Shown here: positions 1 through 6,753 of the stretch, one piece after another
Position numbering within the stretch: the stretch's first letter is position 1
Layout of the letters: the number at the start of each line of letters is the position of its first letter
DNA from: an uncultured Oscillospiraceae bacterium
GTDB lineage: Bacteria; Bacillota; Clostridia; Oscillospirales; Oscillospiraceae
Direction: 5' to 3'
Length of the DNA: 7,760 bases
NCBI GenBank assembly: GCA_910588045.1
Contig: CAJUPS010000125.1
Span: forward strand, 1 to 7,760
The notes under the pieces: generated by a model
Told to the model about the DNA's origin: nothing
Databases searched by the model: none
Seen by the model: the letters and a program-made list of their open reading frames with translations, nothing else
Program-made: the position numbers and the translations under genes

Positions 1-81
1 AGAACTCCGGCTGACGCCCTTTCAAAGGGGTACTCCCTGCAAGGGGGAGTGTCTACCGAAAGCGCCCCGCAGGGACCCCCG

Positions 82-100
82 TGCCGAGTGCCGCTCGGCA
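82..100. other. Inverted repeat, 7-bp stem
   Basis: The arms TGCCGAG (82-88) and CTCGGCA (94-100) pair perfectly around a 5-nt loop. No T-run follows on either strand, so this is not an intrinsic terminator. It is one of the stems of the palindromic block upstream of purD. Confidence 0.5.
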
Positions 101-220
101 ACCAGCAGTACGTTAGAACCGTGCGCAGAAGTAAGCACCGGCATCGGCCCACGGCACTGGAGATAGACCGGCCAGACTAAAGGTCGTAGCGTAAACAATA
201 ACCCCCGTAATCAGGGGATT

Positions 221-246
221 CTCAAGGGCGGCGTAGCCCCCTTGAG
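221..246. other. Inverted repeat, 8-bp stem
   Basis: The arms CTCAAGGG (221-228) and CCCTTGAG (239-246) are perfectly complementary around a 10-nt loop. CTTTT follows a few bases downstream on the + strand (251-255). It could terminate weakly, but the tract is short and offset, so I treat it as part of the structured repeat block. Confidence 0.5.
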
Positions 247-256
247 GGCACTTTTG

Positions 257-282
257 GTTCTTTTCCTGCAAGGGAAAAGAAC
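257..282. other. Inverted repeat, 10-bp stem
   Basis: The arms GTTCTTTTCC (257-266) and GGAAAAGAAC (273-282) are perfectly complementary with a 6-nt loop. This is the strongest palindrome of the block. The arm itself is T-rich on one side and A-rich on the other, and no U-tract follows the stem on either strand. Short palindromes of this GGTTCTTTTCC type look like the end of a dispersed repeat rather than a regulator site; that is inference. Confidence 0.55.
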
Positions 283-309
283 GCCCCGCCCGGCAGGGCG
301 AATCTAACA

Positions 310-345
310 AAAAGAAAAAAGCCGGAGCGGCCCCGCAGGGGCCGC
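310..345 (-). terminator. GC hairpin with offset T-run, possible decayed reverse-strand terminator
   Basis: The arms GCGGCCCC (327-334) and GGGGCCGC (338-345) form a perfect 8-bp stem with a 3-nt loop. Read on the - strand, the stem is followed by TCCGGC and then a T-rich run (complement of 310-320). The six intervening bases make it a poor intrinsic terminator as it stands. It resembles one side of a symmetrical bidirectional terminator in which GCCGGA (321-326) has lost its partner arm next to AGAAAGC. On the + strand the stem ends 17 nt before the purD start codon, so it also sits in the purD leader just outside the expected ribosome footprint. Function is uncertain. Confidence 0.35.
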
Positions 346-350
346 AGAAA

Positions 351-355
351 GCAGG
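351..355 (+). promoter_or_regulatory. Weak ribosome binding site of purD
   Basis: GCAGG lies 7 nt before the ATG of purD. It is a weaker Shine-Dalgarno match than those of purL and the reductase in this window. The start is fixed mainly by the protein: the glycine-rich N-terminal motif typical of PurD begins at residue 7. Confidence 0.45.
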
Positions 356-362
356 TATCAAA

Positions 363-1637
363 ATGAACATCCTTGTGGTTGGCGGCGGCGGCCGCGAGCA
401 CGCGATTATAAAAAAATTAAAAGAGGACAACCGGGCAAAAAAAATCTTTGCCCTGCCCGGCAATGGCGGCATTGCCGCCGACGCAGCCTGCCTGGGCGGT
501 TCCGCCACCGACATCCCCGCCGCGGTGGCCGCGGCGAAGAAGTGCGCGGCGGACTTCGTGGTCGTCGCCCCCGACGACCCCCTGGTGCTGGGCATGGTGG
601 ATGCCCTGGAGGCGGAGGGCTTCGCCTGCTTCGGACCGAGGAAGAACGCCGCCATCATCGAGGGCAGCAAGGCGTTCTCCAAGGACTTGATGAGGAAATA
701 TGGGATCCCCACCGCTGCCTACGAGACCTTTCACGAGTTGGAGGCCGCATTGGCCTACGTGGAGACATGCCCCCTGCCTGCGGTGGTCAAGGCCGACGGC
801 CTGGCCCTGGGGAAGGGCGTATTGATCTGCGAGACGCGGGAGGCCGCCCGGGCGGCGGTGCGCTCCATGATGGAGGACCGGGCGTTCGGTGACAGCGGCG
901 CTACCGTGGTCATCGAGGAGTTTCTCACCGGACCGGAGGTGTCCGTACTGTCCTTCACCGACGGGGAGACGGTGGTCCCCATGGCGTCCTCCATGGACCA
1001 CAAGCGGGCACTGGACAACGACCAGGGGCTGAATACCGGCGGGATGGGCACGGTTGCGCCGAATCCCTACTATACGGAGAAAATCGCGGCGGAGTGCATG
1101 GAAAAAATCTTCCTGCCCACCATCCGGGCGATGAAGGCCGAGGGGCGGCCTTTCAAGGGCTGTCTGTATTTCGGCTTGATGCTGACGCCGGAGGGGCCCA
1201 AGGTCATTGAGTACAACTGCCGCTTCGGCGACCCGGAGACGCAGGTGGTGCTTCCCCTGCTGGAGAGCAGTCTGCTGGAGATCATGCTGGCGGTATCGGA
1301 GGGGCGGCTGGCGGAGACGGAGGTCCGGTTCAGCGAGAGATCCGCCTGCTGCGTGATCCTGGCCTCCGAGGGGTATCCCCAGAAGTATGACAAGGGGTTT
1401 GTAATTACGCTGCCGGAGACGGGGACGGACGAGCAGATCTATATCGCCGGGGCGGTGGAAAAGGACGGAAAACTGCTGACAAACGGGGGCCGGGTGCTGG
1501 GCGCGGTGGCCGTGGCGGAGACGCTGCCCAATGCGGTCGACAGGGCTTACGCCCTGGCGGACCGGATCCACTTCGAGAACGCCTTCTGCCGCCGGGACAT
1601 CGGACGGCGGGCGCTGAGGGCGCTGGAGGAACAATAA
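363..1637 (+). CDS. purD: Phosphoribosylamine-glycine ligase (GAR synthetase)
   Basis: This cytosolic enzyme joins glycine to 5-phosphoribosylamine with ATP, giving glycinamide ribonucleotide, the second step of de novo purine synthesis. The 424-residue length matches monofunctional bacterial PurD. The N-terminal domain opens with the GGGGREHAI motif (residues 7-15). The ATP-grasp region spans about 101-290, with VVKADGLALGKGV at 141-153, DHKRALDNDQGLNTGGMG at 212-229 and the family signature RFGDPETQ at 287-294. The C-terminal domain has TNGGRVLG (373-380) and a closing RRDIG (410-414). The ATG start places the glycine-rich loop at the usual position and no upstream in-frame extension is needed. 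The stop codon overlaps the purL start (TAATG), which implies translational coupling. A palindromic spacer of at least 300 bp precedes the gene. All key motifs look intact, with no sign of frameshift. Confidence 0.98.
   Translation: MNILVVGGGGREHAIIKKLKEDNRAKKIFALPGNGGIAADAACLGGSATDIPAAVAAAKKCAADFVVVAPDDPLVLGMVDALEAEGFACFGPRKNAAIIEGSKAFSKDLMRKYGIPTAAYETFHELEAALAYVETCPLPAVVKADGLALGKGVLICETREAARAAVRSMMEDRAFGDSGATVVIEEFLTGPEVSVLSFTDGETVVPMASSMDHKRALDNDQGLNTGGMGTVAPNPYYTEKIAAECMEKIFLPTIRAMKAEGRPFKGCLYFGLMLTPEGPKVIEYNCRFGDPETQVVLPLLESSLLEIMLAVSEGRLAETEVRFSERSACCVILASEGYPQKYDKGFVITLPETGTDEQIYIAGAVEKDGKLLTNGGRVLGAVAVAETLPNAVDRAYALADRIHFENAFCRRDIGRRALRALEEQ
1625..1630 (+). promoter_or_regulatory. Ribosome binding site of purL inside the purD 3' end
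   Basis: GGAGGA lies 7 nt before the purL ATG at 1637 and is contained in the last codons of purD (Leu-Glu-Glu-Gln). The strong match and good spacing support this start. The one-base overlap between the purD stop and the purL start favours re-initiation by the same ribosome. Confidence 0.85.
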
Positions 1638-4600
1638 TGGTCTATAGAATCTTTGTGGAAAAGCGGGAGGGACTCAGCCCGGAGGCGGGGAACCTGCTGG
1701 GGGACCTGCGGGGGTTTCTGGGCATCGAACGCCTGGAGGGCGTGCGGATCCTGAACCGCTACGACGTGGAGGGCATCGACCCCGACGTCTATGAGAAGGC
1801 CAAGCATATCGTGTTTTCCGAACCCCAGGTGGACGTGGTGTGGGACGAGATCTTTCCCGAGCCCAGGACGTACCACAGCCTGCTGGCGGTGGAGGCTTTG
1901 CCGGGGCAGTTCGACCAGCGGGCCGACTCCTGCGCCCAGTGCGTACAGCTCATGGCCGGAGTGGAGCGGCCTCTGGTCCGCCACGCCAAGGTCTACATGC
2001 TGGAGGGCAGACTGACGGGAGAGGACCTGGAGAAGATCAAGGGCTATCTCATCAACCCCGTGGAGAGCCGGGAGGCGTCCATGGACAAGCCCGAGACCCT
2101 GGTCCGGGAACACCTGGCACCGCCTATGGTGGAGACGCTGACGGACTTCACTGCTTTAGACGGGGACGGACTAGCCGCCCTGCTGGACAAGCTGGGGCTG
2201 GCGATGGACCTGGACGATCTGAAATTCTTGCAGACCTACTTCCGGGACACCGAGGGCCGGGACCCCACTATCACGGAGGTCCGGGTGGTGGATACCTACT
2301 GGTCCGACCACTGCCGCCACACCACCTTCTCCACCCATCTGGAGGACATCCGGATCGAGGGGGAGACCCGCTATGACACCAGTGTAAAGGCGGCGTATGA
2401 GCGCTACCTGGCCGCCCGGGAGGAGGTCTACGGGAGAGAGAAGGCCGCCGCACGGCCCCAGACCCTTATGGACATCGCTACCATCGGCGCAAAGGTGCTG
2501 AAAAAGCGGGGCCTGCTCCCGGAGCTGGACGAGAGCGAGGAGATCAACGCCTGCTCCATCCACGTCCCCGCAAAAATCACCACGGCGGCGGGAACCAGCG
2601 AGCAGGACTGGCTTCTCATGTTCAAGAACGAGACCCACAACCACCCCACGGAGATCGAGCCCTTCGGCGGCGCGGCCACCTGCATCGGCGGGTGCATCCG
2701 GGACCCGCTGTCCGGGCGGGCGTACGTCCACCAGGCCATGCGCGTCACCGGGTGCGGCGACCCCAGGGCCGGCTTTGAGGAGACGCTGCCCGGCAAGCTG
2801 CCCCAGCGGAAGATTGCCCAGACGGCGGCGGCGGGGTACTCCTCCTATGGCAACCAGATCGGCCTTGCCACGGGCCACGTGGCGGAGCTGTACCACCCGG
2901 GCTATGTCGCCAAGCACCTGGAGTGCGGCGCGGTGGTGGCGGCGGCCCCGGCCTCCAACGTCCGCCGGGAGCGGCCCGTCCCCGGGGACGTGGTGATTTT
3001 GCTGGGAGGCCGCACGGGCCGGGACGGCATCGGCGGGGCCACCGGGTCCTCCAAGAGCCACAACATGAAATCCCTCACCGCCATGGCCTCCGAGGTGCAG
3101 AAGGGCAACGCCCCCGAGGAGCGGAAGCTCCAGAGGCTGTTCCGGAACCCCAGTGTGACCAAGATGATCAAGCGGTGCAACGACTTCGGCGCGGGGGGCG
3201 TGTCCGTGGCCATCGGCGAGCTGGCGGACGGGCTGGAGATCGACCTGGAGGCCGTGCGCAAGAAATACGACGGCCTGGACGGCACGGAGCTTGCCATCTC
3301 CGAGAGTCAGGAGCGCATGGCGGTGGTCGTCGCCCCCGAGGACGAGCAGGAGTTGATCTTCCTGGCGGAAACGGAGAATCTGGAGGCATACCGGGTTGCC
3401 GTGGTGACGGAGAGCCCCAGGATGGTGATGAAGTGGCGGGGCAAGACGATCGCTGACCTGAGCCGCGCTTTCCTGGACACCAACGGCGCGGTGAAGCACG
3501 CGGCGGTGTCCGTCCGCGAGAAGGACCGCACCACGATGGGACAGCCCAAGTTCCGCAATTTGCGGGAGCTGGCGGCGAGTCTGCCCTGCGCCTCCCGGCG
3601 GGGACTGGTGGAGCGATTTGATTCCACCATCGGCGCGGGCAGCGTCACCATGCCCTTCGGCGGCAAGACCCAGCGGACCCCCGCCCAGTCCATGACCGCC
3701 CTGCTGCCGGTGCTGCCGGGGCAGGAGACGGACCAGGCCAGCGTCATGGCCTACGGCTGCGACCCGGAGCGGCTGAGCGTGGATCCTTTCTCCGGGGCTA
3801 TGGACGCCGTGGTCACCTCCCTGACTAAGCTGGTGGCGGCGGGCGCGGACTACAAGAAGGCATATCTGACGCTCCAGGAGTTCTTTGAGAAGCTGCGCAA
3901 CGACCCCGAGCGCTGGGGCAAGCCCTTCGCCGCCCTGCTGGGGGCCCTGACGGCCCAGCTGGACTACGGCTGCGCCGCCATCGGCGGCAAGGACTCCATG
4001 AGCGGGTCCTTTATGGACCTGGACGTGCCCCCCACGGTGATCTCCTTCGCCATCGCGCCCATCAAGGCGGGCGAGGTCATCACCCCCGAGTTCAAGGAGG
4101 CGGGACATCCGGTCTATCTCTTCAGCGGCGCGAACCCGGAGGAGACCAAGGCCGCCTGGGACGCCTTCCACGCCCTGGCCCAGGCCGGGAAGGTGAAAGC
4201 CGCCTGGGCCATCGAGGACAGCGCCGCCGAGGCGGTGATGAAGATGTCCTTCGGCAACCGGGTGGGTTTCCGGTCCGAAGCGGAATGGGAGGAGGAGCTG
4301 TGGTACACCCCGCTCTATGGGGCCGTTGCTGCGGAGCTGACGGAGGACGTGGACCTGCCCTGCGCCCAGCGGATCGGCGAGACCACAGAGAGTGATCTGC
4401 TCTCCCCTGGGGAAGCCTACGACCGCGGCGGCTATCCGGACATTCCCACCGTCACCATTGGAAACGACTCCGCCACCATCGACGAGCTGCTGAAACGCAA
4501 CGAATGCGTCCTGGAGGATGTGTACCCCACACGGGTGGAGACGGACGCGGAGCTGCTGCCGGTCATGATCTCCCAAAAGGGCGTGATGGCAACCCCCGTC

Positions 4601-5422
4601 TTGGCCAAGCACAAGTGCGCCCGCCCCCGGGTGGTCATCCCTGTGTTTCCCGGCACCAACTGCGAGTATGACAGCGTCCGGGCCTGCCTGCGGGCGGGAA
4701 TGACGGTGGCGGAGGTGGTCATCCGCAACCTGACCCCTGAGGCGCTGGCCCAATCCGCCCTGGAGCTGGAGCACGCCATCGGCCACGCCCAGATCGTCTT
4801 CCTCCCCGGCGGGTTCTCCGGGGGAGACGAGCCGGACGGGTCAGCGAAATTTATCGTCTCCTTCCTGCGCAATCCCAGACTGACGGACGCCATCCACGAC
4901 CTGCTGCAAAACCGGGACGGCCTGATGCTGGGCATCTGCAACGGCTTCCAGGCCCTGGTGAAGCTGGGACTGGTCCCCTTCGGAGAGATCCGGGATACGG
5001 ACGAGACCTGCCCCACGCTGACCTACAACACCATCGGGCGGCACCAGTCGTCCATCGTGCGGACGGTGGTCTGCTCCAAGCTCTCCCCCTGGCTGATGGA
5101 GGCGGAGCTGGGCGGCGCGGGCTATCAGGTCCCCATCTCCCACGGCGAGGGCCGGTTCGTGGCTCCCCGGGCCATGCTGGAGCGGCTCTTTGCCAATGGG
5201 CAGATCGCCGCCCAGTATGTGGATCTGGAGGGCGCCATCACCATGGACACAGCCTTCAACCCCAACGGCTCTTTGTGGGCCATCGAGGGCATCACCTCCC
5301 CGGACGGCCGGGTACTGGGCAAGATGGGCCACAGCGAGCGCATCGGCCCCAACCTCTACCGGAACGTGCCCGGGAACTACGACATGGGACTGTTCCGCAG
5401 TGCGGTAAAATATTTCCAATAA
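1637..5422 (+). CDS. purL: Phosphoribosylformylglycinamidine synthase, single-chain (FGAM synthetase)
   Basis: This enzyme converts FGAR, glutamine and ATP to FGAM, the fourth step of purine synthesis. At 1261 residues it is the large one-chain form, combining what PurS, PurL and PurQ do separately in Bacillus. In order: a PurS-like N-terminal region (about 1-150); a linker with TYWSDHCRHTTF (220-231); the first synthetase half with FKNETHNHPTEIEPFGG (329-345), GGRTGRDGIGGATGSSKSH (457-475) and CNDFGAGG (514-521); the second half with DSTIGAGS (662-669), SVDPFSGAMDAV (714-725) and AIGGKDSMSGS (781-791); and a C-terminal class I glutaminase (about 996-1261). The glutaminase has FPGTNCE (1004-1010), a nucleophile elbow LGICNGFQ with Cys1101, and GHSERIG (1231-1237) supplying His1232 and Glu1234. 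Ammonia released from glutamine is expected to reach the synthetase site internally. The gene is coupled to purD upstream and followed by a terminator, so it ends the operon. No truncation is visible. Confidence 0.98.
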   Translation: MVYRIFVEKREGLSPEAGNLLGDLRGFLGIERLEGVRILNRYDVEGIDPDVYEKAKHIVFSEPQVDVVWDEIFPEPRTYHSLLAVEALPGQFDQRADSCAQCVQLMAGVERPLVRHAKVYMLEGRLTGEDLEKIKGYLINPVESREASMDKPETLVREHLAPPMVETLTDFTALDGDGLAALLDKLGLAMDLDDLKFLQTYFRDTEGRDPTITEVRVVDTYWSDHCRHTTFSTHLEDIRIEGETRYDTSVKAAYERYLAAREEVYGREKAAARPQTLMDIATIGAKVLKKRGLLPELDESEEINACSIHVPAKITTAAGTSEQDWLLMFKNETHNHPTEIEPFGGAATCIGGCIRDPLSGRAYVHQAMRVTGCGDPRAGFEETLPGKLPQRKIAQTAAAGYSSYGNQIGLATGHVAELYHPGYVAKHLECGAVVAAAPASNVRRERPVPGDVVILLGGRTGRDGIGGATGSSKSHNMKSLTAMASEVQKGNAPEERKLQRLFRNPSVTKMIKRCNDFGAGGVSVAIGELADGLEIDLEAVRKKYDGLDGTELAISESQERMAVVVAPEDEQELIFLAETENLEAYRVAVVTESPRMVMKWRGKTIADLSRAFLDTNGAVKHAAVSVREKDRTTMGQPKFRNLRELAASLPCASRRGLVERFDSTIGAGSVTMPFGGKTQRTPAQSMTALLPVLPGQETDQASVMAYGCDPERLSVDPFSGAMDAVVTSLTKLVAAGADYKKAYLTLQEFFEKLRNDPERWGKPFAALLGALTAQLDYGCAAIGGKDSMSGSFMDLDVPPTVISFAIAPIKAGEVITPEFKEAGHPVYLFSGANPEETKAAWDAFHALAQAGKVKAAWAIEDSAAEAVMKMSFGNRVGFRSEAEWEEELWYTPLYGAVAAELTEDVDLPCAQRIGETTESDLLSPGEAYDRGGYPDIPTVTIGNDSATIDELLKRNECVLEDVYPTRVETDAELLPVMISQKGVMATPVLAKHKCARPRVVIPVFPGTNCEYDSVRACLRAGMTVAEVVIRNLTPEALAQSALELEHAIGHAQIVFLPGGFSGGDEPDGSAKFIVSFLRNPRLTDAIHDLLQNRDGLMLGICNGFQALVKLGLVPFGEIRDTDETCPTLTYNTIGRHQSSIVRTVVCSKLSPWLMEAELGGAGYQVPISHGEGRFVAPRAMLERLFANGQIAAQYVDLEGAITMDTAFNPNGSLWAIEGITSPDGRVLGKMGHSERIGPNLYRNVPGNYDMGLFRSAVKYFQ

Positions 5423-5428
5423 CGGCAG

Positions 5429-5468
5429 AAGGCCGCGGGAACGGTTCATTCCCGCGGCCTTTCTTCTA
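5429..5468 (+). terminator. Rho-independent terminator after purL
   Basis: A perfect 13-bp stem (5429-5441 with 5449-5461) with a 7-nt loop begins six bases after the purL stop. It is followed on the + strand by a T-rich stretch (TTCTTCTATT from 5461). It should end the pur transcript. It fills the gap to the convergent reductase gene, whose stop codon lies 4 nt from the other arm. On the - strand the following bases are not a good T-run, so it probably terminates mainly the + strand. Confidence 0.85.
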
Positions 5469-6569
5469 TTCCTCTTTTTCAAATTCCTCCGCCGCCTGCG
5501 CCAGCAGGTCCCGGATGGGCAGGTGCTGGGGACAGACCTGCTCACAGTTTCCGCACTTGATACAGTCGGAGGCTTTCCCATTCCGGACGGTATGTACGTG
5601 GCGGTAATAGTAGACGGAGTTCCAATTCTGGAAGACCCGTTTGGCGTTGAGACAGGAGAAGAGGTCAGGGATGGAGATGTTCTGAGGACACCCGTCGGTG
5701 CAGTAGCGGCAGGCGGTGCAAGGAATCAGGCCCTTTCCCTGGAAGATTTTTCGCACCCGGTCCACCGCCGCCAGCTCCTCCGCCTCCAAGGGACGGAAAT
5801 CCTGCATAAAGGCGGTGTTCTCCTCCATCTGCGGGAGATTGCTCATGCCGGAGAGGACCATCATGACGCCCTCCTGACCGGCGGCGAAGCGGATCGCGCA
5901 GGCCGCAGGGCTGCGCCCATCCAGCGCCGCCCTGACGTCCTCCGGCAGGTTCACCAGGCTGCCGCCCTTGCAGGGCTCCATGACGATAACGGGCTTGCCG
6001 TGCCTCCGGCAGACCTCCCAGCACTTCCGGCTCTCCACGGCGGGATCGTCCCAGTCCATGTAGTTGAGCTGGATCTGGACCACCTCCACCTGGGGGTACT
6101 CGGTGAGGATCTGGTCGAGGACTGCGGCCTTGTCGTGAAAGGAGATACCGAGATGGCGGAGCTTCCCCTCCTCCTTCAGCGCCAGGGCAGTCTCATAGGC
6201 CCGGCAGCGCTTGTACTTGGCGAAGACCTCGGCACTCTGGGCGTGCATCAGATAGAAGTCGAAATACGACACCCCACAGGCGGTCAGCTGGCGCTCGAAG
6301 AGGGGCCGGATGTCCGCCTCCTCCTTGAAAAAGCCGCCCGAGAGCTTGTCGGTGAGGACATAGCGCTCCCGGGGATACCGGCTGGTCAGGCAGGTCCGCA
6401 GGATCTCCTCGCTCTTGCCCTCCACGTACCCGTGGGCCGTGTCAAAGTAGTTGAACCCCCGCTCCAGGAACATGTCCACCATGCGGCACATCTCCCCGGT
6501 GTCCACCGCCCCATCCCTCATGGGCAGGCGCATACAGCCAAAGCCAAAATTTTTCTGGATCCGATCCAT
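5466..6569 (-). CDS. Aldo/keto reductase with C-terminal 4Fe-4S ferredoxin domain
   Basis: A 367-residue cytosolic oxidoreductase of the iron-sulfur branch of the aldo/keto reductases. The barrel starts with GFGCMRLPM (9-17). The usual catalytic tetrad is recognisable as Asp43 and Tyr48 (in YFDTAHGY), Lys75 (LTDKL) and His109 (LMHAQ). Further barrel motifs are GKLRHLGISFHD (135-146) and QIQLNYMDWD (165-174). The C-terminus carries two four-cysteine clusters: Cys284, 287, 290, 294 in CTACRYCTDGCP, and Cys336, 339, 342, 346 in CIKCGNCEQVCP. These should hold two 4Fe-4S centres, consistent with electron exchange with ferredoxin or another redox partner in an anaerobe. The substrate cannot be told from sequence. 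The gene stands alone, convergent with purL, and has its own MerR-type promoter, which hints at a role in handling reactive aldehydes or another inducing compound; that is inference. The start is supported by an AAAGGAG site 8 nt upstream. Confidence 0.93.
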   Translation of the reverse strand: MDRIQKNFGFGCMRLPMRDGAVDTGEMCRMVDMFLERGFNYFDTAHGYVEGKSEEILRTCLTSRYPRERYVLTDKLSGGFFKEEADIRPLFERQLTACGVSYFDFYLMHAQSAEVFAKYKRCRAYETALALKEEGKLRHLGISFHDKAAVLDQILTEYPQVEVVQIQLNYMDWDDPAVESRKCWEVCRRHGKPVIVMEPCKGGSLVNLPEDVRAALDGRSPAACAIRFAAGQEGVMMVLSGMSNLPQMEENTAFMQDFRPLEAEELAAVDRVRKIFQGKGLIPCTACRYCTDGCPQNISIPDLFSCLNAKRVFQNWNSVYYYRHVHTVRNGKASDCIKCGNCEQVCPQHLPIRDLLAQAAEEFEKEE

Positions 6570-6577
6570 CCCATCTG

Positions 6578-6584
6578 CTCCTTT
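6578..6584 (-). promoter_or_regulatory. Ribosome binding site of the aldo/keto reductase
   Basis: On the - strand AAAGGAG lies 8 nt before the ATG at 6569. This is a strong match at good spacing and decides the start codon. Confidence 0.85.
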
Positions 6585-6622
6585 CCGCTCCGTTGGTTTT
6601 TCGCGTTTTGATTTTCTCTACG

Positions 6623-6653
6623 ATTTTACCACCTGAAGTATACTCCAAGTCAA
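6623..6653 (-). promoter_or_regulatory. Promoter of the aldo/keto reductase with 19-bp spacer (MerR type)
   Basis: On the - strand a -35 element TTGACT (complement of 6648-6653) and a -10 element TAAAAT (complement of 6623-6628) are separated by 19 bp instead of the usual 17. A TG one base upstream of the -10 forms an extended -10. Start of transcription would fall near 6616, giving a leader of about 47 nt. The over-long spacer with a central dyad is the hallmark of promoters activated by MerR-family proteins, which untwist the DNA to realign the two elements. No merR-like gene lies in the window, so the regulator would act from elsewhere. Confidence 0.75.
6631..6650. promoter_or_regulatory. 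Imperfect palindromic operator, probable MerR-family binding site
   Basis: Two adjoining 10-bp half-sites, ACTTGGAGTA and TACTTCAGGT as read on the - strand, are inverted copies matching at 8 of 10 positions. The dyad begins with the last three bases of the -35 element and fills most of the spacer, the same placement as in the mer and cueR-type promoters. The CTTGGAGT half-site resembles, as I recall it, the operator of aldehyde-responsive MerR proteins such as AdhR and NmlR. The assignment to that subgroup is tentative. Confidence 0.68.
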
Positions 6654-6689
6654 GTCATTTTTGAAAGAAGGTCCCTCCAAAGAAACCGC

Positions 6690-6720
6690 AGATGCCGTAG
6701 GCAAAACGCCTACGGCATCT
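6690..6720 (-). terminator. Hairpin after ileS, probable terminator
   Basis: A perfect 13-bp stem (6690-6702 with 6708-6720) around a 5-nt loop lies 33 nt beyond the ileS stop codon. On the - strand it is followed by GCGG and then TTTCTTT, a short and offset T-run, so termination may be partial. Nothing T-rich follows on the + strand. It sits between ileS and the reductase promoter and should help insulate the reductase from read-through. Confidence 0.65.
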
Positions 6721-6753
6721 ATCCCGGTGGAGGCTATCCGCCCCCGCAAGTTC

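Larger units (their letters stand above)
1..300. repeat. Palindrome-rich intergenic block, candidate dispersed repeat element
   Basis: No convincing gene lies here. Several inverted repeats follow one another: 17-22/24-29, 32-37/45-50, 82-88/94-100, 203-206/214-217 (weak, 4 bp), 221-228/239-246, 257-266/273-282 and 282-286/296-300. Such density is unusual for a plain spacer and suggests a structured transcript or a mobile or dispersed non-coding repeat. I have an impression that similar sequence, including its spurious reverse-strand translation, recurs in GC-rich Clostridia, but this is memory rather than a search. A reverse-strand open frame beginning at 712 runs through the block to 113. 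It has no known domain and mostly opposes purD, so I do not call it a gene. The block separates purD from whatever precedes it, probably an earlier pur gene. Both boundaries are uncertain, and the left one may lie outside the window. Confidence 0.45.

Noticed and set aside
1..362. Purine riboswitch or PurR-type operator ahead of purD
   Set aside because: I could not find a purine riboswitch core or a pair of PurBox-like sites. The stems present do not form the expected three-way junction, and the gene is probably internal to an operon.
113..712. A 199-codon open frame on the - strand spanning the purD 5' end and the repeat block
   Set aside because: Much of it is antisense to purD and the rest translates the palindromic spacer. 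It shows no domain, and translations of dispersed repeats are commonly mis-annotated as short hypothetical proteins.
417..1634. A 405-codon open frame on the - strand opposite purD
   Set aside because: It is a shadow of purD, with low-complexity Arg/Gly/His/Gln-rich translation and no domain.
2171..4786. An 871-codon open frame on the - strand opposite purL
   Set aside because: It lies entirely antisense to the well-conserved purL, has no recognisable domain, and its composition (rich in Gly, Gln, His, Leu, Val) is what GC-rich codon usage produces on the opposite strand.
5523..6611. A 362-codon open frame on the + strand opposite the aldo/keto reductase
   Set aside because: The reductase on the other strand has a full catalytic tetrad and two four-cysteine clusters. 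The + frame has no recognisable motif.
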